A DNA stretch of 64,000 nucleotides from Grifola frondosa (GCA_001683735.1 LUGG01000005.1:868001-932000); one strand, 5' to 3'; shown: positions 12,430 to 23,282, counted from the first letter of the stretch. Translations and numbers: made by a program. Notes: a model not told the origin generated them from the sequence alone.

Positions 12430-12489
12430 TACAAGTAAAAAAAGGGCCAAAAAGGACAATTTGACTTTTGCTGATGTATTAATTTCTAA

Positions 12490-13005
12490 ATCTGGGGTGG
12501 ATACCAGCCAGCAAAGCAGGGGGAGACAAAACTTTATTGTAGTATGGGGGTCTGTATTGTAAATAATATTGAAGAGTACATTAATGAGAGTAAGAGGAAT
12601 GTTAAATGAAGAAATTTGATGAAGAACTGATGGAGGGGCAAGGGGAGGAATTCTGGTGTGGCTGAGCCTGCACCCACCAGAAATGGTATGTTTTCTGTGA
12701 CATGTTCTGACAAATAAAACTCAGAACATTAAATAGATAGTATATGCGACCAAGGGGATGAAAAAATCAAGAGATTTGGTGAATATTTGGGGGGGGAATT
12801 CAGCAGAACATTCTGGGGTGGCTGCCCAGAATGGTATGTTTTTATTGTCATAGAATAAGGAATAATTTATATATTTGAACACTACCAAATGAGCACTTTC
12901 TGACGAATCTAATATGAAGAGAATCCGTGAAGAATTGAGGGAGAAATGGAGGAAAAAACATATGGTGGCTGAAATCAAAACATACCAAATGCGGTATGTT
13001 TTCCA
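12490..13005 (+). repeat. Dispersed repeat R1, copy b
   Basis: Same family and orientation as 485-1015, with the same ordered blocks and the same internal GAATTC modules. It begins a few bases after the right end of the 11 kb transposon and runs into repeat R2. Confidence 0.75.
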
Positions 13006-13084
13006 TAACATCAATTCAACCGTATATCTCACACATTTATAAATGTCAACCATTAATATGGCAACTCTATAATTACTTATTTGT

Positions 13085-13780
13085 AACATATAATAGATGG
13101 ATTGATAATCAATACTTCAGATGACGTGTTTAGCACTTCTTGTAGTAGGCGCTCAATGCCCTGCCTTTTTGGGATATGTCAGGTTTATGATCACATATTT
13201 TTGCTCCTTCCACAACATATGTCATAGCATCACACTGACTTCCAAAAACATTGATCATATGTTTTATGTCATGTTTTATCATGCAAAACATTTGTTTTGT
13301 GATTAGAGGCATGACAAGGATCACGTGCATCTAACATATGTTTTATCTCCATATGTTTTTCTCAGCCACCCGATAAGAAAAGTAAGGACCTCACATACAA
13401 CATTTTCTTACTGAGTAAGAACAGATTTGTTATGTGGTTGTATTGGCTGTAACCCTAACCTCGAAATTTTGTTCCCACGGATACAAATTTTTGTATTGAA
13501 AACACTTTCCCACGGCTTTTGCGATGAAAAGTGCGTTACAAGATTTGGCTGGGGGCCTTGCCTATAAGAACGATTAATTCTTTTCCTCATCAATCGTAAT
13601 GTAACTGAAATTGAAAAATATTAAAGATAATTATGCAAATTGTGGTGTTACATTCAAATACATATACTTCTTAGCTATTGATTTCAATTAAGATCATGTC
13701 ATTATCTGCAAAATTCATGTCAGAATATCTAAAAAGCTGAAATGGGTGTGACTAAGCCATGGCAACACTAAGGGCTTAGG
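13085..13780 (+). repeat. Dispersed repeat R2, copy a
   Basis: About 690 bp repeated in direct orientation at 35547-36206. Shared blocks include ATCAATACTTCAGATGA, TTTTGGGATATGTCAG, CACGTGCATCTAACATATG, CAGCCACCCGATAAG and CCTCATCAATCGTAA. The last 170 bp (about 13600-13780) are a copy of the M2 MITE core that recurs near 36060, 38930, 39250 and 39605. No coding potential. Confidence 0.8.
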
Positions 13781-16387
13781 TCTTAAGATCAACATGAGAA
13801 TGCATATATTAGTGAAATAAACAAATACAAGGTAGTTAAACTACACTAGTCCAAAAAGATGGATGAAAGGTTTGGTGGACAGGCTTCCTAACTCCGAGCT
13901 CTGAGACACTCAAAACTGTCTCCAACAATGAAAACAGCAAGTAGCCCTGGGAGCAGGTGGGTGGGCTCTTCAAATGACCATAATTGGCACAACACTGACT
14001 AGTGTCTCTACACAGAGGTATGGTTCTGGAGAGTCAAGAAACTCCAGGTCCAAAAATGGAATTCTAATGATGCAGCCATCCACACAACCTTTTCGGGTCC
14101 AGCCCGAAGCAAAACTCTGACTTCTGAGTGTGAGAGCTGAAATCTGCAAGGGTAGAGTAGACAGATGATTGAAGCAAGCAATTGCTGGGCAGAGATATTG
14201 AATGGGCCAACTTGGGGCCCTTACCTAAAAGGTGATTGGGGGCACCTTCACTTGTTTCTCACCTCACCATGACATGTCCCACTCGCATCTGCCCAGGCAG
14301 GCATTGAAGTGCTCTGATGAGGGAGCAGCTTGATTGCTTCAGAGGACAGGAGAAGGAAGAGTGGGAGGTCTCTTGAAATGCCTTAGTGATGTCATTAGCA
14401 AAACTCAAAATTTTCTTAATATACTCAGAGAGTTCTACTTATTTGGCTTATCACAATTTTTCATCCTTGATTATCTTATTTAAGAGCCAAAAGAGGGTCA
14501 AGAGCTACTTATTTTCCTGAAATTAAGTACTCTATGGATAGGATATGTTTTGATGCATGAAGAAGAAGAGTTATTTGATTGCAAATGCAAGATACAAAGA
14601 AGGAATGTGTAGTGACATGATAAGCACTCTGCACTGCTAACAAGACTCCTGACCACGAACTCAAAAGCCGGCAAGACACAAAACTCTGAAATGGGAAAAA
14701 AGCTTGCAATGGGAGGAGGCTAACCCAGGGTGTGGTGGGTGGGCCTCACTGCAATCAGTGGGAGCTGACTCATTTTTAAAGGAGGGGCATTGCTGACATT
14801 TAAAGTTCCCAGTCCAGTAACGGATGAAAACAATGATTCTTAAATTGGGACTGATGAAGCGTCGCATAGCAAGGGAATTTTTGTGGGGAAACTGGCAGTG
14901 CATCAATCTGATGAATGCATGGTAATGGACTACTAACTAGTGTCTCACTGGGCAATGGAGCTCAAAGACAGGACTGCTCTGGCAGACCCCGGGAAATTTT
15001 TTTTTTTTTTTTTGGTGGGGGGGGAGGCTGAAGCAAAGAAAGGATTCCTTTGCTAAGCAGAACTCATGGCTATTTCATTGGATGTCTGCATACCCCTATT
15101 TCATCATGATTGTGTCACTGCATCCACCTGCAGAAGGTCGAAAACTTATCACTGCAATGGGTGAATATGCTTCACTACCTCTGTAATGGGTGATGTGCAC
15201 CTTGAAAGGGAAAAATGCTTCCCATCGAATGCTTCCTGGGGTGGGGCCATGCCCATTGCTAGGCTTGACTTTGTGAACCGTTGACTATAAATGAGCTCTG
15301 ATGGAAAAGGACTGGGCTCAGCTGTGCCAATTGTCACTGTGTTGTCTCTGCTACTATCACTTGGCAGATGCCTGCTGGAGGGGCATAAAAGGCTACCCAC
15401 AGGGCTAAGGGATGCCTTCTCCACCATTGTCTCCAGCTCCCTCACTGCCACCTACTTATCTGTGGACAGTGTCACTGTGTCTCACCACAAGCCATATCCA
15501 TTCATACAGCCAGGCCTTTTAGGCTGATGCTTGACTGGTGAGCCCGGAGACTTCAGTGATGGTTGGAGTGGGCAATTACATTACATGTGCTCCAGACGTA
15601 GCCAATCTTTGCACGTACTTCAATGCCCACATGTTGGCTGTGCATGTGCTGGAGCAGGAGGTCATTGAGTTCCTTGCAACCATGTACCCAGCACTGAACT
15701 TGGCATACTACAGGCTCGGCTGGGGGTAATTGCCTCATTTGCCACACTTTCTGAGATGCTTCCTCCTGGATACCACCAGTGATGAAGGGTCGAAGGTGGT
15801 GAAGTTGCCTCACATCACAGCCAGCCACTCTAAGCAGGAAGATTGAGAATGAAGGGGAGTAATGAGAGTTGAAATGTGTGGGAGGTTAGGGGACTGGGTG
15901 AGGAAGAGGATGTTTGGATTATCAGAGCAAGGGGAAAGGTACTGGGCCTGGGTGCAGGTAGAATTCTCGGATGTACATGTTGTTATGTTAGTCAGTATAT
16001 TAAAGGACTCATTAGATTGTGATTGTGTTATGTTGCCCAGGGTGTGAATACTTAGCATGGCATTTGCACACCGAGGATGCACCAAAGATACATCGACAGA
16101 TGAAAACATGCTATCCGGGAGTGTTATATATAATGGACAGAAAGGTGGGGAGGACGGTGGAAGAGAAAAACAGAAAGGAAAACTTGTCACAGAGTTTTCA
16201 GTTCCTAGGTCGAGGAGGGCAGGAAAAAAGGCTAAGCACCTCACACTCGAGTCCCAGCCATAGGCCCTGCATTAAGGTTATGCTCGTTCCTCTCTTCAAC
16301 TTAGAGTGTCAATCTATGGATAGGAATTTTGACACATGAAGGAGAAGAGTTATTTGATTGCAAATGCAAGATACAAATAAGGAATGT
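13781..16387. other. Repeat-derived stretch without a recognisable gene
   Basis: Several short frames are open (for example 15291-15527, 15538-15729, and 15810-16244 on the minus strand), but none resembles a known protein and none shows an exon pattern. A single left-type transposon end, CATTAGCAAAACTC, lies at 14393. A T16-17 run followed by a G-rich run lies near 15000. A direct repeat pair (14530-14612 and 16312-16390) brackets most of it. Confidence 0.45.
14530..14612 (+). repeat. Direct repeat, left copy
   Basis: An 80 bp block (CTATGGATAGG, then AGAGTTATTTGATTGCAAAT, GCAAGATACAAAGAAGG) recurs at 16312-16390, about 1.8 kb away in the same orientation. Confidence 0.75.
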
Positions 16388-16390
16388 ATA
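16312..16390 (+). repeat. Direct repeat, right copy
   Basis: Partner of 14530-14612. It is cut at its right edge by copia LTR copy A, so the LTR arrived after the duplication. Confidence 0.75.
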
Positions 16391-16749
16391 GCCAAAAGCG
16401 AATGCTGGGGTGCCAGGAGCACACTCAATAGAACAAGACACTGGAGTCCATGTTGAGCTGCTAAGTACATGATATCGAGAGGATATACTACGCACCTGGA
16501 GTTCGTGTTGAGCTGCTAAGGAGAACAGCAGAGGATGGACTCCGGAGATGCTATGGAGCAAAATGTAAACAGGAGTAAATAGGAAAGTGGCACCAACTGT
16601 GGCTGAAGAATGAAGACACAGTGGAGAAGTAAATAACGGAGATATAGCTCTGTAAATGTAACGCAATATAGCTAGGAAAGGGCGCAATAAGTGACCGCAA
16701 TGAAAAGTGAAAATACGAAAGAGAGAGAGACGAAATCATACAACTAACA
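16391..16749 (-). repeat. Copia LTR, copy A
   Basis: A minus-oriented LTR that starts TGTTAGTTGTATG at 16749 and ends GCTTTTGGCTATACA near 16388. Four copies of this LTR occur in the window (A, B, C, D). A contains the 55 bp internal tandem duplication built on AGCAGCTCAACACGGACTCC. The open frames that run through all four copies are shared because the LTR is repeated, not because it codes. Confidence 0.85.
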
Positions 16750-17101
16750 GCTCATGCCTTGCCACCTCCACCTGTCCCTCAAATTGAACCTATTGTTGCT
16801 GATTTGCCTGTTCCGGGTCCACCTCCTGTTCCTCCACCTATGCCTGAGCCCGCACCTGCGCCTATGCCTCCTGATGCCGAAAATCCCGCTCCGGACATTG
16901 TGCCAGTGCCGGATGCCAAATGCTGTACACCTCAAAATCAAAAAACCTTTTGGCCAGTGGTGGAAGCTCCCTTCACCCACTCCCGCACCAGTCCCTGATC
17001 CTCTCCCTGATCCTCCACCTCAGCCTGCACCACATGCGCCATACATCGAAGAGGTCGAGGATGAAGATGACATTGCAGAAGCAGCTAATGCAGCTCACTT
17101 G
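16750..17101 (+). pseudogene. Copia Pol fragment: proline-rich integrase-RT linker
   Basis: The plus strand reads as a Pro-rich linker (PPPPVPQIEPIVADLPVPGP, then a frame change and KPFGQWWKLPSPTP, IEEVEDEDDIAEAANAAHL) typical of the stretch between integrase and reverse transcriptase in agaricomycete copia polyproteins. It is bounded on both sides by the 5' ends of oppositely oriented LTRs (A and B), so it is a deletion remnant. Confidence 0.6.
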
Positions 17102-17466
17102 TTAGTTGTATGATTTCGTCTCTCTCTCTTTCGTATTTTCACTTTTCATTGGGTCACTTATTGCGCCCTTTCCTAGCTATATTGCGTTACATTTACAGAG
17201 CTATATCTCCGTTATTTACTTCTCCACTGTGTCTTCATTCTTCAGCCACAGTTGGTGCCACTTTCCTATTTACTCCTGTTTACATTTTGCTCCATAGCAT
17301 CTCCGGAGTCCATCCTCTGCTGTTCTCCTTAGCAGCTCAACACGGACTCCAGGTGCGTAGTATATCCTCTCGATATCATGTACAGAGCAGCTCAACACGG
17401 ACTCCAGTGTCTTGTTCTATTGAGTGTGCTCCTGGCACCCAGCATTCGCTTTTGGCTCTAATAACA
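17102..17466 (+). repeat. Copia LTR, copy B
   Basis: A plus-oriented LTR from TGTTAGTTGTATG to GGCTCTAATAACA. It holds two tandem copies of the 55 bp block at about 17335 and 17391. Its 3' end abuts an integrase fragment running the other way, an arrangement impossible in an intact element. Confidence 0.85.
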
Positions 17467-18765
17467 CTTGATCCTTCGACTTCAGCAGGTAAACGATGCG
17501 GAAACGGGAATAATCGTCGACGAATAGGACCCAATAGCGATACCCAGAGTGGTGCGCACAGGAACAGGGCCGTGGATATCAGAGTGGACGAGAAATCCGT
17601 GTTCCGAGCGACGATTCCGCGAAGGAGGAAATGGGTTGGCATGCATCTTGCCCGAAAGACATGGCTCGCAAATGGGATCCGGCAGTGCATTCGACTTCAA
17701 ATCGATACCAGTGACTAGGCCATCATTGATAAGCTTCTTGACACCAGCAAGGTGATGGTGGGCGAAGCGTCGATGCCAGAGAGACAAGTCAAGAGGCAAT
17801 GTCGAGCTCAGTCGAGCAAATTCCGTGAGAGGGACAGTGGTGCCGGCAAGATAGGCAGTGTTGTGCTCATTGATAGGGGCGCAGAAAAGTGTCCGGTTCG
17901 AGTGTGTGAAGTCCATGCGCTCCTTGCCAATGGTGACGAAGAAATCACGATGTTTGGTGAGGAATAGGACAGAGAGGAGATTGTTTCTAAGCGCAGGGAC
18001 ATGAAGAACACGGCTAAACTCAACGGCTCGAACCTCCCTGCCTCCCATGACCGGCCCAAAGACCACCGAGCCAACTCCAGCTGAGTAGACCACTTGATCA
18101 TCTGCTAGACGAATGGGAATGCGAAGGGGGCGTAATTGCGAAGCCAGTGGCGATGGGTGTCATATGAGACGTGGCCCCAGTGTCTGCAATCCATTCGACG
18201 TCAGCATCAGCTGCAGAGGTGAGAGAGGATCAGATGGGTCAAGAGAACGAAGACTTGCACTGCCAGCAAACTCCTTGACTTCGAGGGAGTGTCCGTCGAT
18301 CTGGGCCTTATTGGCGCGTTCGGAGCGCTGTTTGCTGCGAGGTTCAGTGGCCTTGGCCTTTGCTCGAGCGAATTTGAAGCACTGGGCCTGGTGTGACCTT
18401 CCCTGTCGCAAAATTCGCACTTGGAGCGTAGGCCGGTGGATGCTGAAGCAAGGAGGGCAGTGGAAGACGAAGGTAAGGGCTCAGAGACGACGAGTTCTGT
18501 TGAGCTCCTCAGTCTGGAAGGCCTGCAAGATGGTGGACTTTGTCGAGCTTGTCCTGAAGCATGAGGGCGGAAATGAAATTTGAGTACTCAGCAGGAAGGG
18601 CTCGAATCATGGCCATAGACTCGAGCTCATCATCCGCATGGTGAGAGTAAGGCAGGGGACGAAGATTCTGGATGGAGCACATGCATTCCTCGATTCTGGT
18701 GACAAAGACTGCAAGGACTCATCCTCGAGCTTCCAGATGGAGAAGAGGGAGTGTAGACAGGATGT
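17467..18765 (-). pseudogene. Copia Gag-protease-integrase fragment
   Basis: Read on the minus strand from LTR C, the segment holds: the middle of a UBN2-type Gag (DDELESMAMIRALPAEYSNF, ILQAFQTEELNRTRR, 18480-18720); a zinc knuckle (CEFCDREGHT, broken by a shift, about 18400); the aspartic protease core WIADTGATSHMT with the catalytic Asp at about 18182; the GAG-pre-integrase block LWHRRFAHHHLAGVKKLI and its CEPCLSGK motif; and the start of the integrase core (RYWVLFVDDYSRFRIVYLL, about 17475-17530). The 5' part of Gag and everything after the integrase start are missing. Several frame changes are present, so it cannot be functional. Confidence 0.85.
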
Positions 18766-19130
18766 AGATATTAGAGCCAAAAGCGAATGCTGGGGTGCCA
18801 GGAGCACACTCAATAGAACAAGACACTGGAGTCCATGTTGAGCTGCTAAGTACATGATATCGAGAGGATATACTACGCACCTGGAGTTCGTGTTGAGCTG
18901 CTAAGGAGAACAGCAGAGGATGGACTCCGGAGATGCTATGGAGCAAAATGTAAACAGGAGTAAATAGGAAAGTGGCACCAACTGTGGCTGAAGAATGAAG
19001 ACTGGAGAAGTAAATAACGGAGATATGGCTCTGTAAATGTAATGCGATATAGCTAGGAAAGGGCACAATAAGTGACCACAATGAAAAGTAAAAATATGAA
19101 AGAGAGAGAAACGAAATCATACAACTAACA
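18766..19130 (-). repeat. Copia LTR, copy C
   Basis: A minus-oriented LTR, TGTTAGTTGTATG at 19130 to GGCTCTAATA near 18768. It lies upstream of the Gag fragment in the correct sense for a 5' LTR, but the leader and the first half of Gag are deleted at the junction. On its other side it cuts into the NDC10/GCR1_C gene. Confidence 0.85.
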
Positions 19131-21045
19131 TTTACACTCTCAAATGTGCGGAATGGGTACAGCAGGGTCAGGCGAGCAACCAGACCCATTGCAGCTATTC
19201 ACGCCATGTCAAAAACTATGAATCATCCTGGTTTTGCCTACAGACTGACTGCTGTGCCAGTGACCTGACTTGGGTCCCCATCCCAGCCTTCCCGATCACT
19301 GCGACGAAGGTGGCAACATTCCTCGAGCATGAGATGACGAGAGCAAAGGTACATAGCTATACCAGCTGCTTGCAGTAAATGCAACCATGGTCCATCCTGC
19401 AAGTCATCAATGCACTCAAGAACTGGCACAGCACCCACCATGACTACATGAGTGACACAGAGGCTCAGATTGAGCTTTGCACTGATAGCCAGATTCGCAT
19501 CATCGAGAATTTGGCCAAGAGGAGTTCACAAGCACTGAAGGCTGTTGGGGCATCTTCTGGTAGGTCCCGATGCCTGCCTGTCTCCTTGTGACTTACAGCC
19601 TGTTCCACTACATGTTCGAGGAATTGCAGGATGCTTGCTGTGGTGCCTCACAGACTTCTCTGGCCTTCAAAAGGTGTTCATCAGCCTGTGGGATTGTGCA
19701 ATGCTGCTCCTCTCCTTTGTGACAGCTTTTCGTGGAGAGAGCTCTCACATCCTGGAGTGGTCTGACCTTTTCTGTCCGAAATTGTGCTGAATGATGTCTG
19801 CACAGGTTACAAGGTGCCAGTGAGTGTCCCGTTCTCTGACAGCACTGTTGAGCACTTCCACTGAAGCCACGGGAAACAGGTCCTTGCTGCTCTGGCAGAC
19901 AACACGAAGCACAATCAGAATGGTCACCTCAATGAACATGGAGCATTGCAACACTACCACATCGATGTATGCCCCATCGGCAGCATCGCATTTCTGTACT
20001 TCAGCATATTCCACATCCTGAGCCTTCCACCTCCTGATTTTGTTCCCGACTTCACGGATTCCAACTATGGTCAGTACAGCCACCATGGCTGGTACAAGAA
20101 CCACATCTTCTTCATGAGGGCTCCCGAGAAGGCCATGTCATATGACAGTATGCTTTTTATCATTTGTTTCTCGTATGCCTCATCTCAACTGATGATCCCA
20201 TTGGAGCAGCAGCAGCAGCATAGCATGCTGACCTCCCAACTGCTGATAATGGAGGAGACCTTGCCACAGTGCAGGAGCTGCTGACCACCCATCTGAAGGG
20301 GAAGTCTCATACACGGAGAGTCAAGACTGGTGCATGTTCTCATGCTATTTTTGCCATTACATCACACCTCTCTCCCACTCATGCATCACAGCTGCCTCGG
20401 GATTTGAGCTGATCCGAGTCCAGCCACAGCCTGTTTCACCAGCCTCCATGCACCCTGCCAGCATCACAATCAACTTCGACAATGGCCCAAATCCTGTCAT
20501 GACCGAGAGCCCCTTGATTTCAGTCATGTCATTGATGAACCAGTGGCTAGTACTGTTACCGCCACACCTCCCATGATGATTATGACAGTAAGGACAGTAC
20601 CCACCCCTGCCAATGGGTACTTGCTTTTCATCTCGGAGATTGCTGCCACCCTTCATGCTGTGAAGGTGGCAGACCTAGTCAGGGAGTATGGACAGGATCA
20701 GTTCGACAGGCACTGTCCATGAGTAGAGGTGGGTGAAAAGCTGGTGCTGTCATATGTCTTTCAGCCTGTCAACAGGATCACAGATGTCTGGACGGAGTGG
20801 ACTGCCGGGCTCAATGGCCACCTACCCATGTGTGAGTTGACCAAGAAGTGGTCCACACAGTGGTGCTGTGGCTCGAGTGTGATGAAGACAGAAACTGGAC
20901 ATTGCAGAAACATCATCAAACTCATCAGCACACTCTCGAACAAGCCATGCTGGGATGTCATGCGGGCCTTGCAGTTCCTTGGTGAGAAGTACGGTCATTA
21001 TCAGCCTCGGAGCTTCACCAAGTTCCTGACGAAGAACTGTTGAGC
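19131..21045 (+). pseudogene. NDC10-like/GCR1_C protein gene, decayed
   Basis: A member of a repeated agaricomycete family that joins an NDC10-like DNA-binding region (related to tyrosine recombinases) to a C-terminal GCR1_C domain. In shifting frames one can read VPIPAFPITATKVATFLEHE (about 19275), LQVINALKNWHSTHHDYMSD, WCLTDFSGLQKVFISLWDCA, ALADNTK with NEHGALQHYHIDVCPIGSIA (about 19935), PPPDFVPDFTDSNYGQY, and HGWYKNHIFFMRAPEKAMSY. The GCR1_C end is VFQPVNRITDVWTEWTAGLN to FLGEKYGHYQPRSFTKFLTK (20753-21045). The middle (about 20150-20730) is shortened and poor. Several stops and frame changes make it a pseudogene. LTR C truncates its 5' end. Confidence 0.7.
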
Positions 21046-22734
21046 AGGGAAAGCTCAGGTTCTCGCTGCCGCCGAGAACTATCCCTAGGGAGTGGGGGTT
21101 GTGCACTCATTCTTTTCTCATCTTCTCTCTCTCTCTCTCTGTCTCCTCTCCTGAAATGTTCCACAGTCTCTCTCAAAATGTTCCATGTTTACCTATCTTC
21201 TTATCTATTCTTAGTAGCATACATCACCCTTATATACACCAGTGTATGAACATTATTCTATGTACCTATATAACTGCCTATACTATACATCTCATCCTTA
21301 TGAACATGATTCCCCATGCATGTCGCAGAACTCAGTTGAACTGGGCACGAGTGAATTTCAATTCAGGGGGAAATCAGGGAAGAGCTAAATACAACAGCAG
21401 GGCATGCACAAAGAACAGTCCCCCCTCCAGCTCGTCACACTCGAGGCTGAACACGGCCTGAACACCAGCCCCAAAGGGGACTTGAGAGGCATCTGACATC
21501 ACAATGTGATTGCCCTCACTGTTGTGGATTGGAAAACCTTCCATGTGGGTGTCCTGTGCATGTTTCGTCATGTTTCACAAGGTTGTTCATGTTCACGGAC
21601 GGAATGGAGCATGGGCAGCATCAGCGGTGAGTTTTGTGCAGCTGCAAGCATGAACAGGAAGCTATATCTTGGGTCCTGCCTGTAGCTCCATGACATGCAC
21701 ACAGACCTGCATGCTCCATGCACCCTCGTCAATGACCTTGAACAGGGTCAACATGTCGATGTCACTCCATGCACATGCTGCAAGCCATTGCAGCACTGGC
21801 AGCATGCACCGCCACTGTCCTCGCGAGATGGGGTTCAGCTGCTCCTCAATTCAAAATGTGATGTCCATGGTGGTGGCACCCAGGATGGTGACATCGCCAT
21901 GCGTGATGAACAGACAGTCTCTGCATGAGATCTGCCTGACTGGCAGCGTGAAGAGAAGGTGGTGGGGAGGTTGCTCCAGAGGAGGAAGAGACGGGAGGTG
22001 GTTGACACAGTGCCAGTGAGAGAAGTGGGAGATGGCAGTGCCAGCAGCATTGCTGTTACCATTGCATGCTGTGAATGTTATGTTGGAGATTTCTGATGGT
22101 GGCAGCAGCAAGATTGCATTGAGCGAGAGCAGGCTACCATCATCGGCTCAGGGGTGCAGGCATGGGTGCGAGCAGCAGCAGTGGGTAGCAGAGGCCAGGA
22201 TGAGGATTGGCTGGAGAGGGAGAGAGAGAATGGTTGGGAGGGATAGGGGCATGCTACATCATGTCGCACTCGCTTCTTGGGGTTGAGCATGATGCAGCAA
22301 CGTTGAGGCTCTAACTGACGGGTGGACACCTGAGAGCACATGGCGACACACATCGCTTGTGTTGAGTCATCTTTTGTGGGGCACAGTTGTAGTTCAGATG
22401 GGTCAGGTGGTTCAGTTCACATGCTCAGATAAGCATGCAGTGTCACCCACGGTGACCATCCACTTTCGGGGTGAGTTGCCCCTTTGGGAGGGATTTCTAT
22501 CCTGAAACAGTCGAGATTGCCACATTTGGGACACTCACCGATACCCAGACCGGTACTGTCACCAGATGATGTGCTGGTCATGGGGTCCCAGGCATATATC
22601 ACCAGCTCACCATGGTGGCCACCAGACCCATGGGACATTGCTGCAGTTGAGGCTGACAAAGACATAATCTGGACGCACAACATTCTCTCCAAATTTGGAT
22701 CCTGTCACCTCTCTGCATCAATAATTAGTCTGCC
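21046..22734 (-). pseudogene. Unknown transposon-associated gene fragments
   Basis: Two minus-strand stretches look protein-like but I cannot name them. One reads LVIYAWDPMTSTSSGDSTGL, IGECPKCGNLDCFRI (a Cys pair, about 22450-22610). The other reads DIDMLTLFKVIDEGAWSMQV, GFPIHNSEGNHIVMSDASQV, PFGAGVQAVFSLECDELEGG (about 21390-21790). Stops separate them. At 21110-21150 there is a CT microsatellite. The region lies between the GCR1_C gene and the RNase H tail of copia, so it is probably another nested element. Confidence 0.35.
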
Positions 22735-22984
22735 TTGACAGTGTCGAAGAATCTGGAGCACCACAGATGCATGAAGCACTTGGATTTGCACTACTTTTGA
22801 TTGCACGATGTTGTTGAGGCCGGGACCATTGCTCCAGAATTCCTGCCCACAGAGCAGATGCCTGCTGATCTTCTCACCAAAGCTCTTTCACAAGTTAAGG
22901 TTGAGTTATTCAGGCAGATGATGGGCTTAGAGTATTGGGATGAGGGGGAGCTTCGACATAGAGAGTTGTCTCATCATGGGGGAG
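22735..22984 (+). pseudogene. Copia RNase H C-terminus with polypurine tract
   Basis: The plus strand reads SKNLEHHRCMKHLDLHYF, a stop, then HDVVEAGTIAPEFLPTEQMP, ADLLTKALSQVKVELFRQMM, the usual end of a Ty1/copia RNase H. It is followed directly by the polypurine tract GGGGGAG and LTR D, the correct 3' end of a copia element. The rest of RT/RNase H is missing upstream. Confidence 0.85.
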
Positions 22985-23239
22985 TGTTAGTTGTATGATT
23001 TTGTCTCTCTCTCTTTCATATTTTCACTTTTCATTGCGGTCACTTATTGCGCCGTTTCCTAGCTATATTGCCTTACATTTGCAGAGCCATATCTCCATTA
23101 TTCACTTCTCCACTGTGTCTTCATTCTTCAATCATAGTTTGTGCCACTTTCCTATTTACTCCTGTTTACATTTTGCTCCGGAGTCCGTCCTCTGCTGTTC
23201 TCCTTAGCAGCTCAACATGGACTCCAGTGTCTTGTTCTA
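22985..23239 (+). repeat. Copia LTR, copy D, interrupted by the Helitron
   Basis: A 3' LTR starting TGTTAGTTGTATG after a polypurine tract. It follows copies A-C until TGTTCTA at 23239 and then stops abruptly where Helitron sequence begins. It lacks the 55 bp internal duplication seen in A, B and C. Confidence 0.85.
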
Positions 23240-23282
23240 CTTGGTTTTAGAGGGCCATTGCTCCACATGGCAGGTACGATTG

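Larger units (their letters stand above)
1430..12476. mobile_element. 11 kb Plavaka-type DNA transposon with captured host gene fragments
   Basis: The left end reads CATCAGCAAAACTCC at 1430. The right end is its inverse, ACTTTTGCTGATG, finishing at 12476. Both are flanked directly by TA (1428-1429 and 12477-12478), as for a target-site duplication. Inside are a Plavaka-type transposase on the minus strand (5232-8960), a divergent second gene (9204-11407), and fragments of PRM1 and a kinesin (about 1850-4710). The same terminal motif recurs at 14393, 46827, 47217, 47435 and 52545, so it belongs to a family of ends. The pairing of 1430 with 12476 is inference from matching ends, orientation and content. 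Confidence 0.6.

Noticed and set aside
15810..16244. 144-codon Ser/Thr-rich open frame on the minus strand
   Set aside because: Looks secreted-like at first, but there is no supporting exon pattern or homologue and it lies in repeat-derived sequence.
17110..17718. 202-codon open frame on the plus strand
   Set aside because: Runs through LTR B and then antisense to the copia integrase; repeated in other LTR copies because the LTR is repeated.
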